64,000 bases of DNA from Achromobacter denitrificans NBRC 15125. Lineage in GTDB: Bacteria; Pseudomonadota; Gammaproteobacteria; Burkholderiales; Burkholderiaceae_B. The translations under genes and the position numbers were made by a program. Below, piece by piece: positions 28,436-38,228 of the stretch. The stretch is from positions 49,402 to 113,401 of the forward strand of contig NZ_BCTQ01000023.1 in assembly GCF_001571365.1 (NCBI RefSeq), written 5' to 3'. A model generated the notes under the pieces. The model was not told the origin of the DNA. It searched no databases and saw nothing but the letters and a program-made list of their open reading frames with translations. Positions within the stretch are counted from its first letter, which is position 1. Each line of letters starts with the position of its first letter.

Positions 28436-29284
28436 TTACGCCTGCAGCGACAGTTCCTTCCACACCGCCATCGGCGCTTCCGCGTGGTTCAGCGTGTAGA
28501 AGTGCAGGCCCGGCGCGCCGTTGTCCAGCAGCGTCTGGCACAGCTCGGTCACCACGTCCACGCCGAAAGCGCGGATGGAAGCCTTGTCGTCGCCGAACTC
28601 CGCCAGGCGCAGGCGGATCCAGCGCGGCACTTCGGCACCGCACATTTCCGAGAAACGCAGCAGCTGCGTGTGGTTCGTGATGGGCATGATGCCCGGCACG
28701 ATGGGCACGGCCACGCCCTTGGCCTGGGCGCGGTCGACGAAGTCGAAATAGGCGTCGGCGTTGAAGAAATACTGCGTGATGGCGGCATCGGCGCCCGCCC
28801 GCACCTTGCGCACGAAATGGTCCAGGTCGGCCGAGGGGTTGGCCGCCTGGGGGTGCATTTCTGGGTAGGCGGCCACTTCGATGTGGAACCAGTCGCCCGT
28901 TTCCTCGCGGATGAACGACACCAGTTCGTTGGCGTAGCGCAGTTCGCCCGCGTCGCCGCCCATGCCCGAAGGCAGGTCGCCGCGCAAGGCGACCACGCGC
29001 CGCACGCCTTCGTTTTTGTAGGCTTGGAGGATGTCCCGCAGGTCCTGGCGGCTGGAGCCGACGCACGACAGGTGCGGCGCCGCATCGCAGCCCAGGTTGC
29101 GCAGCGTGCGCACGGCATCCGCCGTGCCGGCGCGGGTGGAACCGCCGGCGCCGAATGTCACGCTGACGTACTTGGGCTGGATGGCCAGCATCTGCTTGGC
29201 CGCGCGCACCAGCCGTTCTTGGCCGGCCAGGTCGCGCGGGGGAAAGAATTCCAGACTGAATGCTGGGGAAATCGAATCAGACAT
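28436..29284 (-). CDS. metF: 5,10-methylenetetrahydrofolate reductase
   Basis: A 282-residue flavoprotein TIM barrel that reduces 5,10-methylene-THF to 5-methyl-THF for methionine synthesis. Motifs: FSLEFFPPRD near the N-terminus with the catalytic Glu, SVTFGAGGSTR, ALRGDLPSG with the FAD-binding Asp, and ITQYFFNADAYFDFV. Length matches the short bacterial form. It lies third in the ahcY-membrane protein-metF group, 143 bases after the membrane protein gene, so the methyl cycle genes may share the SAH riboswitch upstream of ahcY. Confidence 0.95.
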   Translation of the reverse strand: MSDSISPAFSLEFFPPRDLAGQERLVRAAKQMLAIQPKYVSVTFGAGGSTRAGTADAVRTLRNLGCDAAPHLSCVGSSRQDLRDILQAYKNEGVRRVVALRGDLPSGMGGDAGELRYANELVSFIREETGDWFHIEVAAYPEMHPQAANPSADLDHFVRKVRAGADAAITQYFFNADAYFDFVDRAQAKGVAVPIVPGIMPITNHTQLLRFSEMCGAEVPRWIRLRLAEFGDDKASIRAFGVDVVTELCQTLLDNGAPGLHFYTLNHAEAPMAVWKELSLQA

Positions 29285-29344
29285 TATCAGTTATCCATGG
29301 CGCCACGCGCATCGCATGAAACGGGCTCCTCCCCATCGGGATGC

Positions 29345-29413
29345 CGCGGAGCCGGCTTTGCCGGCCCGCTGGCATGCCCCCTGGAGGGGGGAGCGCGCAG
29401 CGCTTCGGGGGTG
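29345..29413. repeat. GC-rich intergenic stem-loop element
   Basis: GCCGGC-TTT-GCCGGC (29351-29365) is followed by CCCCC-TGGA-GGGGG (29377-29390) and an AGCGC-GC-AGCGCT dyad. The packing of several short hairpins looks like the repeated intergenic palindromic elements of Burkholderiales. Only one copy was noticed in this window, so repeat status is an inference. It lies between metF and the membrane protein gene. Confidence 0.4.
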
Positions 29414-29427
29414 AGCCCTAACTACAT

Positions 29428-29763
29428 TCAGGGAATCAGCTTGGTCAGCAGGCCGGAGATGATGCTGTACAGGATCGCACCGCCCACGGCCCACCAGAAC
29501 CCGTTGACCTGGAAGCCCTTCAGCACGGAGCCGACGAACCAGAACAACAGGGCGTTGATGACGATGAGGAAGAGACCGAGGGTGACGATCGTGATGGGCA
29601 GCGTGAGCAGCACCAGCACCGGCTTGACCAGCATGTTCACCAGGCCCAGCACCAGCGCGGCGATGAGCGCCGATCCGAAGCTGGCCACCGTGATGCCCGG
29701 CAGCAGGTAGGCAACGGCCAGCAAGGCCACCGCGTTCAGGATCCAGACGAGTATCAATGCCAT
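29428..29763 (-). CDS. Small membrane protein, phage-holin 4_2-like family (PF04020 type)
   Basis: A 111-residue protein with four hydrophobic helices and hardly any polar loops. ILNAVALLAVAYLLPGITV at the start and the central KPVLVLLTLPITIVTLGLFLIVINALLFWFV match the widespread family named after a phage holin; most members are chromosomal and of unknown role. No phage genes surround it. It lies 119 bases downstream of ahcY and upstream of metF on the same strand, an arrangement I associate with betaproteobacteria, so it may be cotranscribed. Confidence 0.88.
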   Translation of the reverse strand: MALILVWILNAVALLAVAYLLPGITVASFGSALIAALVLGLVNMLVKPVLVLLTLPITIVTLGLFLIVINALLFWFVGSVLKGFQVNGFWWAVGGAILYSIISGLLTKLIP

Positions 29764-29882
29764 GTTCGACCTCCTGTTTTGAGTCCGGCGGCCCCGCGGA
29801 CGTCATGCAATCGCGAGGGGGCTCCGCGGACCGGAAAGCCCGCGCCGACATGGCGCGGCACTTTCCTATTTTGCTACAACCA

Positions 29883-31301
<1,419 letters not shown>

Positions 31302-31403
31302 GGTGTGTAGGCTCCACGTGAAATACGAACGGCGCGCAGGATGGCCGGACAACGCGAATACACCACGACAGTCGAGTGCTCGCCTTTCCCGCCATATGCG
31401 ACA

Positions 31404-31536
31404 AAGGTGAGCGCCGTTGCTGTAGCGCCGCGCAAGGCGCGCCGCTTGAACAAGGATTCCTGAGCCTGGCGAGCCGGGTTCCGCGGGCAGTGTGTGCCAC
31501 GCGAACCGCAGGGTCGTCGCAACGCTCCTCAGGATT
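31404..31536 (-). promoter_or_regulatory. S-adenosylhomocysteine (SAH) riboswitch
   Basis: On the minus strand the leader of ahcY contains, in order, CCTGAGGAGCGTTGCGAC (5' end at 31533), GCCAGGCTCAGG, and CAACGGCGCTCACC (ending at 31406). These match the conserved blocks of the SAH-responsive element: CCTGAG pairs with CTCAGG as P1, and GAGCG pairs with CGCTC as the pseudoknot. It is followed by about 100 bases of expression platform before ahcY. SAH binding should raise ahcY expression and perhaps that of metF downstream. Confidence 0.9.
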
Positions 31537-31578
31537 GCCGGGCATTGTACCCGGTAACCGGCCGACGGGCAGCATGCC

Positions 31579-32670
31579 TTATCGGCCATTTCCGCGTCGG
31601 GCGGCCTCCAGCGTGTACGTTCCCTCCGGCACGCAGGACACGTCCGCGTCGGCCGCGCCGTGGGCGGTGCCGTCCAGCGGCACCAGCGCCGCCAGCAGGT
31701 CCGACGCCACGGCATCCCAGCTGCGGGTCAGCGCGTGCTCGCGCACCGCGTGGCGGTCCAGCGACAGCGCGGCGCGGCAGGCATGGGCCAGGTCCTCGTC
31801 GAGGAAGCCCGTCGCCCCCTGCGTCACCACCGCCAGCGGCGCCTCGCTGCGGAAGGCGGCCACCGGGGTGCCGCAGGCCATGGCTTCCAGCATCACCAGG
31901 CCGAAGGTATCCGTCAGGCTGGGGAACACGAACACGTCGGCGCCGCCGTACAGCGCCGGCAGCGCGCCGTCCTGCTGCATGCCCGTGAAGATCGCATCGG
32001 GAAAACGCTTTTTCAGGCGCGCCTCGTCCGGCCCGCCGCCCACGACCACCTTGCTGCCCGGCAGGTCCAGCGACAGGAAGGCATCCAGGTTCTTCTCGCG
32101 CGCCACCCGCCCCACGCTCAGGAATACGGGACGGGGCAGGCCCTCGAAAGCCGCGCTGGGGCCGGGCTGGAACTTGCGGGGATCCACGCCGCGCGACCAG
32201 ATGCTCAGGTTGGCCAGGCCGCGCCGCGCCAGGATGTCGCGCACCGTGGGCGTGGGCACCAGCACGCGCTGCGACGGCCGGTGGAACCAGCGCAGGTAGC
32301 GCCAGGGCAGCGCCGCCGGGATGCCCATGCGCGCCTGCAGGTAGTCCGGGAACAGGGTATGGAACGAGGTCGTGAAGCGCCAGCCCCGCGCCAGCGCCAT
32401 GCGGCGCGCGGCCAGGCCCAGCGGCCCTTCGGTGGCGATGTGCAGCGCGTCCGGCACGATGTCTCCCAGGATCCGGCGCAGTTGCCGGCCCGGTTGCAGG
32501 CAGAGGCGCAGGTCCGGCTCGGATGGCGCCGGCACGGTCCGGCTGCCCTGGGGATTCACCACGATCAGCTCGTGGCCCCATTCGCCGAGGATCTGCTGCA
32601 TGGTCGTCCAGGTGCGGACGACCCCATTGACTTGCGGATGCCAGGCATCCGTGACGAGGACGATGCGCAT
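31579..32670 (-). CDS. Glycosyltransferase family 4 protein
   Basis: A 363-residue GT-B enzyme. The N-terminal [24 protein letters not shown] is typical of GT4 mannosyltransferase-like proteins (DgdA, PimB relatives). The C-terminal half has the nucleotide-sugar site: [26 protein letters not shown], and [23 protein letters not shown] with the EX7E motif. ATG 32670 is preferred over an upstream in-frame TTG. The gene stands alone, upstream of the SAH riboswitch on the same strand. The acceptor is unknown; a glycolipid or exopolysaccharide is plausible. Confidence 0.9.
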   Translation of the reverse strand: MRIVLVTDAWHPQVNGVVRTWTTMQQILGEWGHELIVVNPQGSRTVPAPSEPDLRLCLQPGRQLRRILGDIVPDALHIATEGPLGLAARRMALARGWRFTTSFHTLFPDYLQARMGIPAALPWRYLRWFHRPSQRVLVPTPTVRDILARRGLANLSIWSRGVDPRKFQPGPSAAFEGLPRPVFLSVGRVAREKNLDAFLSLDLPGSKVVVGGGPDEARLKKRFPDAIFTGMQQDGALPALYGGADVFVFPSLTDTFGLVMLEAMACGTPVAAFRSEAPLAVVTQGATGFLDEDLAHACRAALSLDRHAVREHALTRSWDAVASDLLAALVPLDGTAHGAADADVSCVPEGTYTLEAARRGNGR

Positions 32671-32770
32671 GATCGAGCCGGAAGTGGGCAATAGCGCGAT
32701 TTAGCCCGCGCCATGTGACAAGCCCAAGACCGCCCGGCCGCGCCGCGCGGGAGGCGGCCCTTTCCGGCCC

Positions 32771-33007
32771 TCAGTTGTTGCGGCGGGGATACCCCTGCGC
32801 CTTGATGCGCACCCAGACTTCGCGCTTTTCCTCTTCGGTCATGAAGACCCAGTTGGCGACTTCCATGGCCGTGCGGCCGCAGCCGCGGCAGATTTCGTCG
32901 AACAGCGTGGAGCAGACCGCGACGCAGGGGGAATCCGTGGCCTTGAAGGCGCGTTGCGCGTCTTCGGCGGCAGGCAATTCGGACAGGTCGACGGTGTAGC
33001 GGTTCAT
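32771..33007 (-). CDS. DUF1289 domain protein
   Basis: A 78-residue protein with the DUF1289 signature: SPCVAVCSTLFDEICRGCGRTAMEVANWVFMTEEEKREVW. Four cysteines (SPC, VC, IC and GC) suggest a small metal site. Family function is unknown. It begins 87 bases after the dehalogenase-like gene on the same strand and could be the last gene of that operon, although such genes are also often found as solitary housekeeping genes. Confidence 0.88.
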   Translation of the reverse strand: MNRYTVDLSELPAAEDAQRAFKATDSPCVAVCSTLFDEICRGCGRTAMEVANWVFMTEEEKREVWVRIKAQGYPRRNN

Positions 33008-33094
33008 GGGCGAAGGTTAACACTCGGAGTGCGTCCCCTTTTGGATGGCCCTACAGGGCGTCCAGGCTTGGTTGACAGCCGCTCCCCCCTGGCG

Positions 33095-33997
33095 CTATCG
33101 GCCCGGCGCCGCGTCCCAGCCGAAAAAGGCGCGCGCCTGCGCCAGCAGGGCGTCGGGGGATTCTTCCGCGAGGTAGTGCGCGCCCGCGAGCGGGCCGCCG
33201 GACGCGTCGTCCGCCACGGCGCGCCACAAGCCCAGCACGTCGAAATTCTTCCCCACGGCGCCCCGCTCGCCCCACAGCACCCGCAACGGCTGGCGCACGC
33301 GCTCGCCCGCGGCGCGGCCCGCGCGGTCATGCTCCAGGTCCAGCGCGGCGGAAGCGCGGTAGTCCTCGCAGATGCCCGTGGCCCAGTCGGGCAGCCGGGC
33401 GGCGCGCTCGTACTCGGCCATCGCCGCCTCGGAAAAATGCGCCAGCCCGCCGGGCCGTCCGCCCATCACCGAACGCAGATAGAAAACGGGGTCGCGCTCT
33501 ATCATGGTTTCGGGCAGGGGCGCGGGCTGGATGAGCCAGAACCAGTGGTAATACGCCTGGGCGAAGGCGCGCGTCGTGCCTTCGTACATATCCAGGGTCG
33601 GCGCGATATCCAGCAGCATCAGGCGGGTGACGGCGTCGGGGTGATCCAGCGCCAGCCGATGCGCCACGCGCGCGCCGCGGTCATGCGCCAGCACCTCGAA
33701 GCTGGAATGGCCCAGGGCCTGCATCAGCCCGACCATGTCGGCTGCCATCTCGCGCTTGGAATACGCGGCGTGGTCCGCGCTGGCGGCGGGCTTGTCGCTG
33801 TCGCCGTAGCCGCGCAGGTCCGCCGCCACGCAGGTCCGGTGCCGCGTCAGTTCCGGCCATACGCGGTGCCAGATGGCGTGGGTCTGCGGATGCCCGTGGA
33901 GCAGCAGCATCGGCGGACCGGAGCCCTCGATACGCGCGGCGATCTCGATGCCGTTGGCGGCGATGCGGCGGATGGGAAGATCGAAGAAATCGGTCAT
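33095..33997 (-). CDS. Haloacetate (fluoroacetate) dehalogenase-like alpha/beta hydrolase
   Basis: A 300-residue alpha/beta hydrolase. The oxyanion motif is HGHPQT (34-39). The active site of fluoroacetate dehalogenases is matched residue by residue: nucleophile Asp106 with Arg107 and Arg110 (carboxylate binding) in LAHDRGARVAHR, Asp130 in MLLD, halide pocket His151-Trp152 in YYHWFW and Tyr213, and catalytic His274. The Asp106-Asp130 and Asp106-His151 spacings equal those I recall for the Rhodopseudomonas enzyme (110/134/155). It follows leuD by 48 bases in the Bug-leuC-leuD operon. The natural substrate is unproved. Confidence 0.85.
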   Translation of the reverse strand: MTDFFDLPIRRIAANGIEIAARIEGSGPPMLLLHGHPQTHAIWHRVWPELTRHRTCVAADLRGYGDSDKPAASADHAAYSKREMAADMVGLMQALGHSSFEVLAHDRGARVAHRLALDHPDAVTRLMLLDIAPTLDMYEGTTRAFAQAYYHWFWLIQPAPLPETMIERDPVFYLRSVMGGRPGGLAHFSEAAMAEYERAARLPDWATGICEDYRASAALDLEHDRAGRAAGERVRQPLRVLWGERGAVGKNFDVLGLWRAVADDASGGPLAGAHYLAEESPDALLAQARAFFGWDAAPGR

Positions 33998-34045
33998 GGG
34001 TCTCTCCTTGCGGGCTGCGCGGGCTTGCGCCGGCGCGAACCGTCG

Positions 34046-34696
34046 TTAGTCTGCAGCGCTGGCGTCCAGGCGGTCGCGCACCCGGCGCGCCACGTCCTTC
34101 ATCCACGGATGGCGCGCCCAGTGGGCGGCCTCGAAGCGTTCCACCTCGTCCAGCCGCTGCAGCGACGCGCCCACCATATCCAGGCCCTGGACATACATGT
34201 GACGATGGCGCTCCGGCAGGCTGAAGCCGGCGCTCCAGCCGTCCGCCGCGCTCACGCGGCCGGCGGCCACGTCGATGCCCACGCGGTTCGTGGCCACCTC
34301 GGATACCCGGGCGAGCAGCGCGTCGACCTCCGCCGGCGCCAGGCTGACCAGCAGCAGGCCATTATTCACCGCATTGAAATAGAAAATCTCGCCGAAGCTG
34401 GGCGCGATCACCGCGCGGATCCCGAACTGCTGCAGGCCCCACACGGCATGTTCGCGGCTGGAGCCGCAACCGAAGTTCGGCCCGGCCACGAGGATGGATG
34501 CGCCGGCGTAGGCCGACCGGTTCAGCACGAAGTCCGGGCGCGGCGCGCCGTCGGCGTCGAAACGCAGGTCATGCAGCAGGCCCCGGTCCAGCCCCGACTT
34601 GTCGATGATGCGCAGGAACTGTTTCGGCATGATCTGGTCGGTATCCAGATTGGAAAAGGGCAAGGGCGCGGCCACGCCTTCAATGATCGGATTCAT
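34046..34696 (-). CDS. leuD: 3-isopropylmalate dehydratase-type small subunit
   Basis: A 216-residue swivel-domain subunit of the aconitase superfamily. Family features: LPFSNLDTDQIMPKQFL, FVLNRSAYAGASILVAGPNFGCGSSREHAVW, and the IAPSFGEIFYFNAVNNGLL segment. With the large subunit it would isomerise 2-isopropylmalate to 3-isopropylmalate, or hydrate a related methylated diacid such as citraconate. Its ATG overlaps the leuC stop (ATGA). The setting, between a Bug receptor and a dehalogenase-like hydrolase and without leuA or leuB, suggests a catabolic paralogue rather than the leucine biosynthesis copy. Confidence 0.88.
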   Translation of the reverse strand: MNPIIEGVAAPLPFSNLDTDQIMPKQFLRIIDKSGLDRGLLHDLRFDADGAPRPDFVLNRSAYAGASILVAGPNFGCGSSREHAVWGLQQFGIRAVIAPSFGEIFYFNAVNNGLLLVSLAPAEVDALLARVSEVATNRVGIDVAAGRVSAADGWSAGFSLPERHRHMYVQGLDMVGASLQRLDEVERFEAAHWARHPWMKDVARRVRDRLDASAAD

Positions 34697-36114
34697 GCTT
34701 GCTGCTCCCAGGCGCGGACGTCGACGATGCGGCCAGCCAGCGCGGCGGCGGCGGCCATGGCCGGACTCATCAGGTGGGTGCGCCCCGCGCGGCCCTGCCT
34801 GCCTTCGAAGTTCCGGTTGGTGGTGGACGCGCAGCGCTCGCCCGGGCTCAGCACGTCATCGTTCATGGCCAGGCACATCGAACAGCCCGGCTGGCGCCAT
34901 TCGAACCCCGCCTCGATCAACTGCGCGGCGATGCCCTCCGCCTCGGCCTGGGCGCGCACCGCCCCCGAGCCGGGCACCACCATGGCCCGCACGCCCGCCG
35001 CAACCTTGCGGCCGCGCGCAATACCGGCCGCGGCGCGCAGGTCTTCGATGCGCCCATTGGTGCAGGACCCGATGAACACGCGGTCTATCGGCAGGCCCGC
35101 GATGGGCGTTCCCGGCGCAAGGCCGACGTACGCCATCGCCTTCTCCAGCGCCAGGCGGGCCAGCGCGTCGGGCTCGGCCCGCGGATCGGGCACGACGCCG
35201 TCTATCGGCATGGCCTGGTCGGGGCTGGTGCCCCAGGTGACGAACGGCGCGATCGACGCGGCGTCCAGCACATGCTCCACGTCGAAGCAGGCATCGGCGT
35301 CTGAACGCAGTTCGGCCCAGCACGCGCGCGCTTGCGCCAGGCTCTCGCCCCGCAATTGCGGCGCGCGGGCGGTGACGTACGCGTCGGTGGTGGCATCGGG
35401 CGCGATCAGCGCCGCGCGGGCCCCGGCCTCGACCGTCATATTGCACAGCGTCATGCGGGCTTCGGCCGACAGCGCGTCTATCGCCTCGCCGCAGAACTCC
35501 ACCGCATGCCCGCGCGCGCCCTGCGCGCCGATGCGATGCACCACGCAGATCACCAGGTCTTTCGCCGTCACGCCGAGCGACAGAACGCCGTCGACGCGGA
35601 TGCGCATGTTGCGCGCCACTCGGTACACCAGCGTCTGCGTGGCCAGGATGTGCTCGACCTCGGAAGTGCCGATGCCGAAGCCCAGCGCCCCGAGCGCGCC
35701 GTAGGTCGTGGTGTGGCTGTCGCCGCACAGCACCACCATGCCCGGCAGCACCATGCCGTGCTCGGGCGCGATCACGTGTTCGATGCCTTGCAGCGGGTCG
35801 GTGGTGTCGAACAGCGCGATGCGCTGCGCCTCGCAATTGCGCTTGAGGTTGGTCGCCTGGCGGGCGGACGCCTCGTCGGCGATCACGCGCAGTGCCGCCG
35901 GCACCGGATGGGTGGGGATGATGTGGTCCACCACCGCCATCTGCTGGCCGGGCCGCAGCACCGCGCGCCCGCGCGCGGCCAGGCCGCTGAAGGCTTGCGG
36001 ACTGGTGTATTCGTTCATGATGTGCAGGTCGACATAGAGCAGGACGTGCTCCTCGTCGATCCGGGCCACCTCATGGCTGGCCACCAGTTTGTCGTACAGC
36101 GTCATGCCGCGCAT
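34693..36114 (-). CDS. leuC: 3-isopropylmalate dehydratase-type large subunit
   Basis: A 473-residue 4Fe-4S dehydratase subunit. Cluster-binding cysteines are in FIGSCTNGRIEDL and PGCSMCLAMNDD; substrate motifs include VVDHIIPTHPVP and VLCGDSHTTTYGALGALGFGIGTSEVEH. ATG 36114 is chosen because AGGA sits eight bases upstream; ATG 36123 and 36105 are alternatives. It follows a Bug receptor gene by 53 bases and overlaps leuD. Sequence fits LeuC, but the operon partners imply that it may act on an imported C5 diacid. Confidence 0.9.
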   Translation of the reverse strand: MRGMTLYDKLVASHEVARIDEEHVLLYVDLHIMNEYTSPQAFSGLAARGRAVLRPGQQMAVVDHIIPTHPVPAALRVIADEASARQATNLKRNCEAQRIALFDTTDPLQGIEHVIAPEHGMVLPGMVVLCGDSHTTTYGALGALGFGIGTSEVEHILATQTLVYRVARNMRIRVDGVLSLGVTAKDLVICVVHRIGAQGARGHAVEFCGEAIDALSAEARMTLCNMTVEAGARAALIAPDATTDAYVTARAPQLRGESLAQARACWAELRSDADACFDVEHVLDAASIAPFVTWGTSPDQAMPIDGVVPDPRAEPDALARLALEKAMAYVGLAPGTPIAGLPIDRVFIGSCTNGRIEDLRAAAGIARGRKVAAGVRAMVVPGSGAVRAQAEAEGIAAQLIEAGFEWRQPGCSMCLAMNDDVLSPGERCASTTNRNFEGRQGRAGRTHLMSPAMAAAAALAGRIVDVRAWEQQA

Positions 36115-36167
36115 GTCTTGCATCCTGAAAATAATGCGCCCCGCGTGAGGCGCGTATCGAAAGCGGT

Positions 36168-37151
36168 TCAGTTGGCCTGGATGCCGGCGTCCTTGACGAT
36201 GCCGGCCCAGCGCGTCATCTCGTCGGCGACCATGGCATCGGTCTTGTCGGGCGTGGAGATCAGCGGTTCGAAGCCTTCCTTGCCCATGCGCTGCGCGAGC
36301 TCCGGCGACTGCAAGGCCTGCGCCAGCTTGGCGTTCAAGGTATCGATCACGGGCTGCGGCGTGCCCGCGGGCGCGCTGATGACGAACCAGGTGTTGAACT
36401 CGTAGCCGGGCAGGCCGGATTCCGCGATGGTGGGCACATCCGGCAGCAGCGGCGACCGCGTCGTGCCGGTCACGCCCAGCGCGCGGAGCTTCTTGCCGTC
36501 CACCTGCGGCTTGGCCGCCGACAGCACGGGGAAACTCATCTGGACCTGGCCGCTGATGGTGTCCAGCATGGCGGGGCCGCCGCCCTTGTACGGCACGTGC
36601 AGGATCTGCGTGCGCGACACCGACTTGAACAGTTCCGCGGCCATGTGGAACGTGCTGCCCGTGCCCGCCGAACCGAAGCTCAGGTCGTTCGCCGGCCGGG
36701 CGCGCACATAGGCGAGGAGGTCGCTCACGTTGGCCACCGGCAGGCTGTTGGTCACCGTCAGCACGTGCTGAGACGTCCCGACCGTGCCCACCGAACGCAG
36801 GTCTTTCTTCGTGTCGAACGGCATGCTCTGGAAGAGCGCGGGGTTGATGGCCAGCGACATGGTGTTGATGGCGAGCGTGTAGCCGTTGGGTTCGGCGCGC
36901 GCCACGGCGGCCATGCCGATATTGCCGGAGGCGCCCGCGCGGTTCTCCACGATGACGCTCTGCCCCAGGGCACGGCCCCAGGCGTCGGATATCAGGCGCG
37001 CCGCGATGTCCACGCTGCCGCCGGGCGCGAACGGCACGATGAGCGTGACGGCGCGTTCGGGAAACGCGCCGGCGGCGATGGCCGTTCCGGTCCAACAGGA
37101 TGCGACGGCAAGGGCCGCGCACAGGGCGCCGGCCGCGGGTTTGATCTTCAT
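36168..37151 (-). CDS. Bug-type tripartite tricarboxylate transporter receptor
   Basis: A 327-residue periplasmic receptor. A signal peptide is evident (ALCAALAVASCWTGTAIAAG). The mature protein shows FPERAVTLIVPFAPGGSVDIAAR, ENRAGASGNIGMAAVARAEPNGYT and GLPGYEFNTWFVISAPAGTP, as expected for Bug proteins. It is the first gene of the minus-strand group with leuC, leuD and the dehalogenase-like gene, and diverges from a LysR regulator. It likely binds the carboxylate metabolised by that operon. Confidence 0.94.
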   Translation of the reverse strand: MKIKPAAGALCAALAVASCWTGTAIAAGAFPERAVTLIVPFAPGGSVDIAARLISDAWGRALGQSVIVENRAGASGNIGMAAVARAEPNGYTLAINTMSLAINPALFQSMPFDTKKDLRSVGTVGTSQHVLTVTNSLPVANVSDLLAYVRARPANDLSFGSAGTGSTFHMAAELFKSVSRTQILHVPYKGGGPAMLDTISGQVQMSFPVLSAAKPQVDGKKLRALGVTGTTRSPLLPDVPTIAESGLPGYEFNTWFVISAPAGTPQPVIDTLNAKLAQALQSPELAQRMGKEGFEPLISTPDKTDAMVADEMTRWAGIVKDAGIQAN

Positions 37152-37204
37152 TCCTGGTCTCCTCGTGTGGCCGCGTTCTGCGGCTCTATGGTGGCGAGTC
37201 CAGT

Positions 37205-37277
37205 GTATAGGCCCATTGGATTCTTATAATTAATGATTAACAGAAAGCTTTATTAAATTTGATTTATAAATAGGCGT
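37205..37277. promoter_or_regulatory. AT-rich divergent control region of the Bug-leuCD operon and LysR gene
   Basis: The gap between divergent genes turns strongly AT-rich from about 37215. TTAATGATTAA and TTTATTAAATTTG-type elements give several T-N11-A arrangements, as LysR proteins bind. TTATAAT-like hexamers could be -10 elements on both strands. I infer binding by the adjacent LysR protein; the exact site is not fixed. Confidence 0.5.
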
Positions 37278-38201
37278 ATGGACGCCCTATCGGATCTCGC
37301 TTTTTTCTCGCTAGTGGTCAAACACGGCAATCTGTCCGCGGCCGCCCGCGAACTGGGCCTGACGCCACCCGCGGTCAGCACGCGGCTGGCCAAGCTGGAG
37401 CAGCGCCTGGGCGTGCGGCTGCTGAACCGGACCACCCGCCGGGTCAGCGTCACGCAGGAAGGCGAGCTCTATCTGGCCGAGGGCGGGCGCATCCTGGCGG
37501 ATCTCGAAGCCCTGGAACGCTCGGTGTCCAGCGCCCGGGCGCAACCGCAGGGCCTGCTGCGGCTGAATGCCACCTTCGGCTTCGGGCGCGCCCACATCGT
37601 GCCCGCGGTGTCGGACTTCGCCCGCCAGTATCCCGAGGTGGAAGTGCAGATGCGGCTGACCGACAGGCCGTTGAACCTGATCGAGGAAGGCTTCGACGTG
37701 GCCGTGCGCTTCGGCGACCTGCCGGACGCGCGCCTGACTGCCCGCAAGATCGCGTCGAACCGGCGGCTGCTCTGCGCCTCGCCGCGCTATCTCGACACCT
37801 ACGGCGAGCCGCGCGCGCCGGGCGACCTGCAACGCCATCGCTGCATCGTGGTGCGCGAGAACGACGTGGCCTACGGCACCTGGCGGCTGGAGTCCGGCCC
37901 GCGCGCGGAAACCGTCAAGGTGCGCGGCCCGGTCAGTTCCAACGACGGCCAAAGCGCCCTGGAATGGGCGCTGGATGGACATGGCATCGTGATGCGCTCC
38001 GAATGGGAAACGGCCGCGCACCTGCGCGCGGGCCGCCTGCGCGTGGTGCTGCCGGACTGGCACACGCCGGCGGCCGACATCCACGCGCTGTATCCCGAAC
38101 GGCTGAACCTGCCGGCCAAGACGCTGGCCTTCGTGGAATTCCTGTCGCAGCGTTTCGCCCGGCACCTGCGGGCCCCGGGTTCGGACGACGCGGTCTGGTA
38201 G
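37278..38201 (+). CDS. LysR family transcriptional regulator
   Basis: A 307-residue regulator. The N-terminal helix-turn-helix MDALSDLAFFSLVVKHGNLSAAARELGLTPPAVSTRLAKLEQRLGVRLLNRTTR is textbook LysR in layout, and the C-terminal type 2 periplasmic-like sensor domain follows, with EEGFDVAVRFGDLPDARL. It resembles the subgroup of small LysR activators placed beside their targets. It is divergent from the Bug-leuC-leuD operon across a 126-base AT-rich gap and so is its likely regulator. It converges on the Lrp-like gene. Confidence 0.94.
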   Translation: MDALSDLAFFSLVVKHGNLSAAARELGLTPPAVSTRLAKLEQRLGVRLLNRTTRRVSVTQEGELYLAEGGRILADLEALERSVSSARAQPQGLLRLNATFGFGRAHIVPAVSDFARQYPEVEVQMRLTDRPLNLIEEGFDVAVRFGDLPDARLTARKIASNRRLLCASPRYLDTYGEPRAPGDLQRHRCIVVRENDVAYGTWRLESGPRAETVKVRGPVSSNDGQSALEWALDGHGIVMRSEWETAAHLRAGRLRVVLPDWHTPAADIHALYPERLNLPAKTLAFVEFLSQRFARHLRAPGSDDAVW

Positions 38202-38228
38202 CGCCCCCTCGCCCTTGGTGAACCGCGC

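Noticed and set aside
29428..29763. Phage remnant, because of the holin-like family name
   Set aside because: No integrase, lysin, capsid or attachment repeats are near; the family is mostly chromosomal.
31302..31715. N-terminal extension of AhcY by about 140 residues
   Set aside because: The frame is open, but it crosses the SAH riboswitch and has no homology; the family start is ATG 31301 with a ribosome-binding site.
34693..37122. A single long frame fusing a Bug-like part with LeuC
   Set aside because: The upstream part is an out-of-frame shadow of the Bug gene; LeuC begins near 36114.
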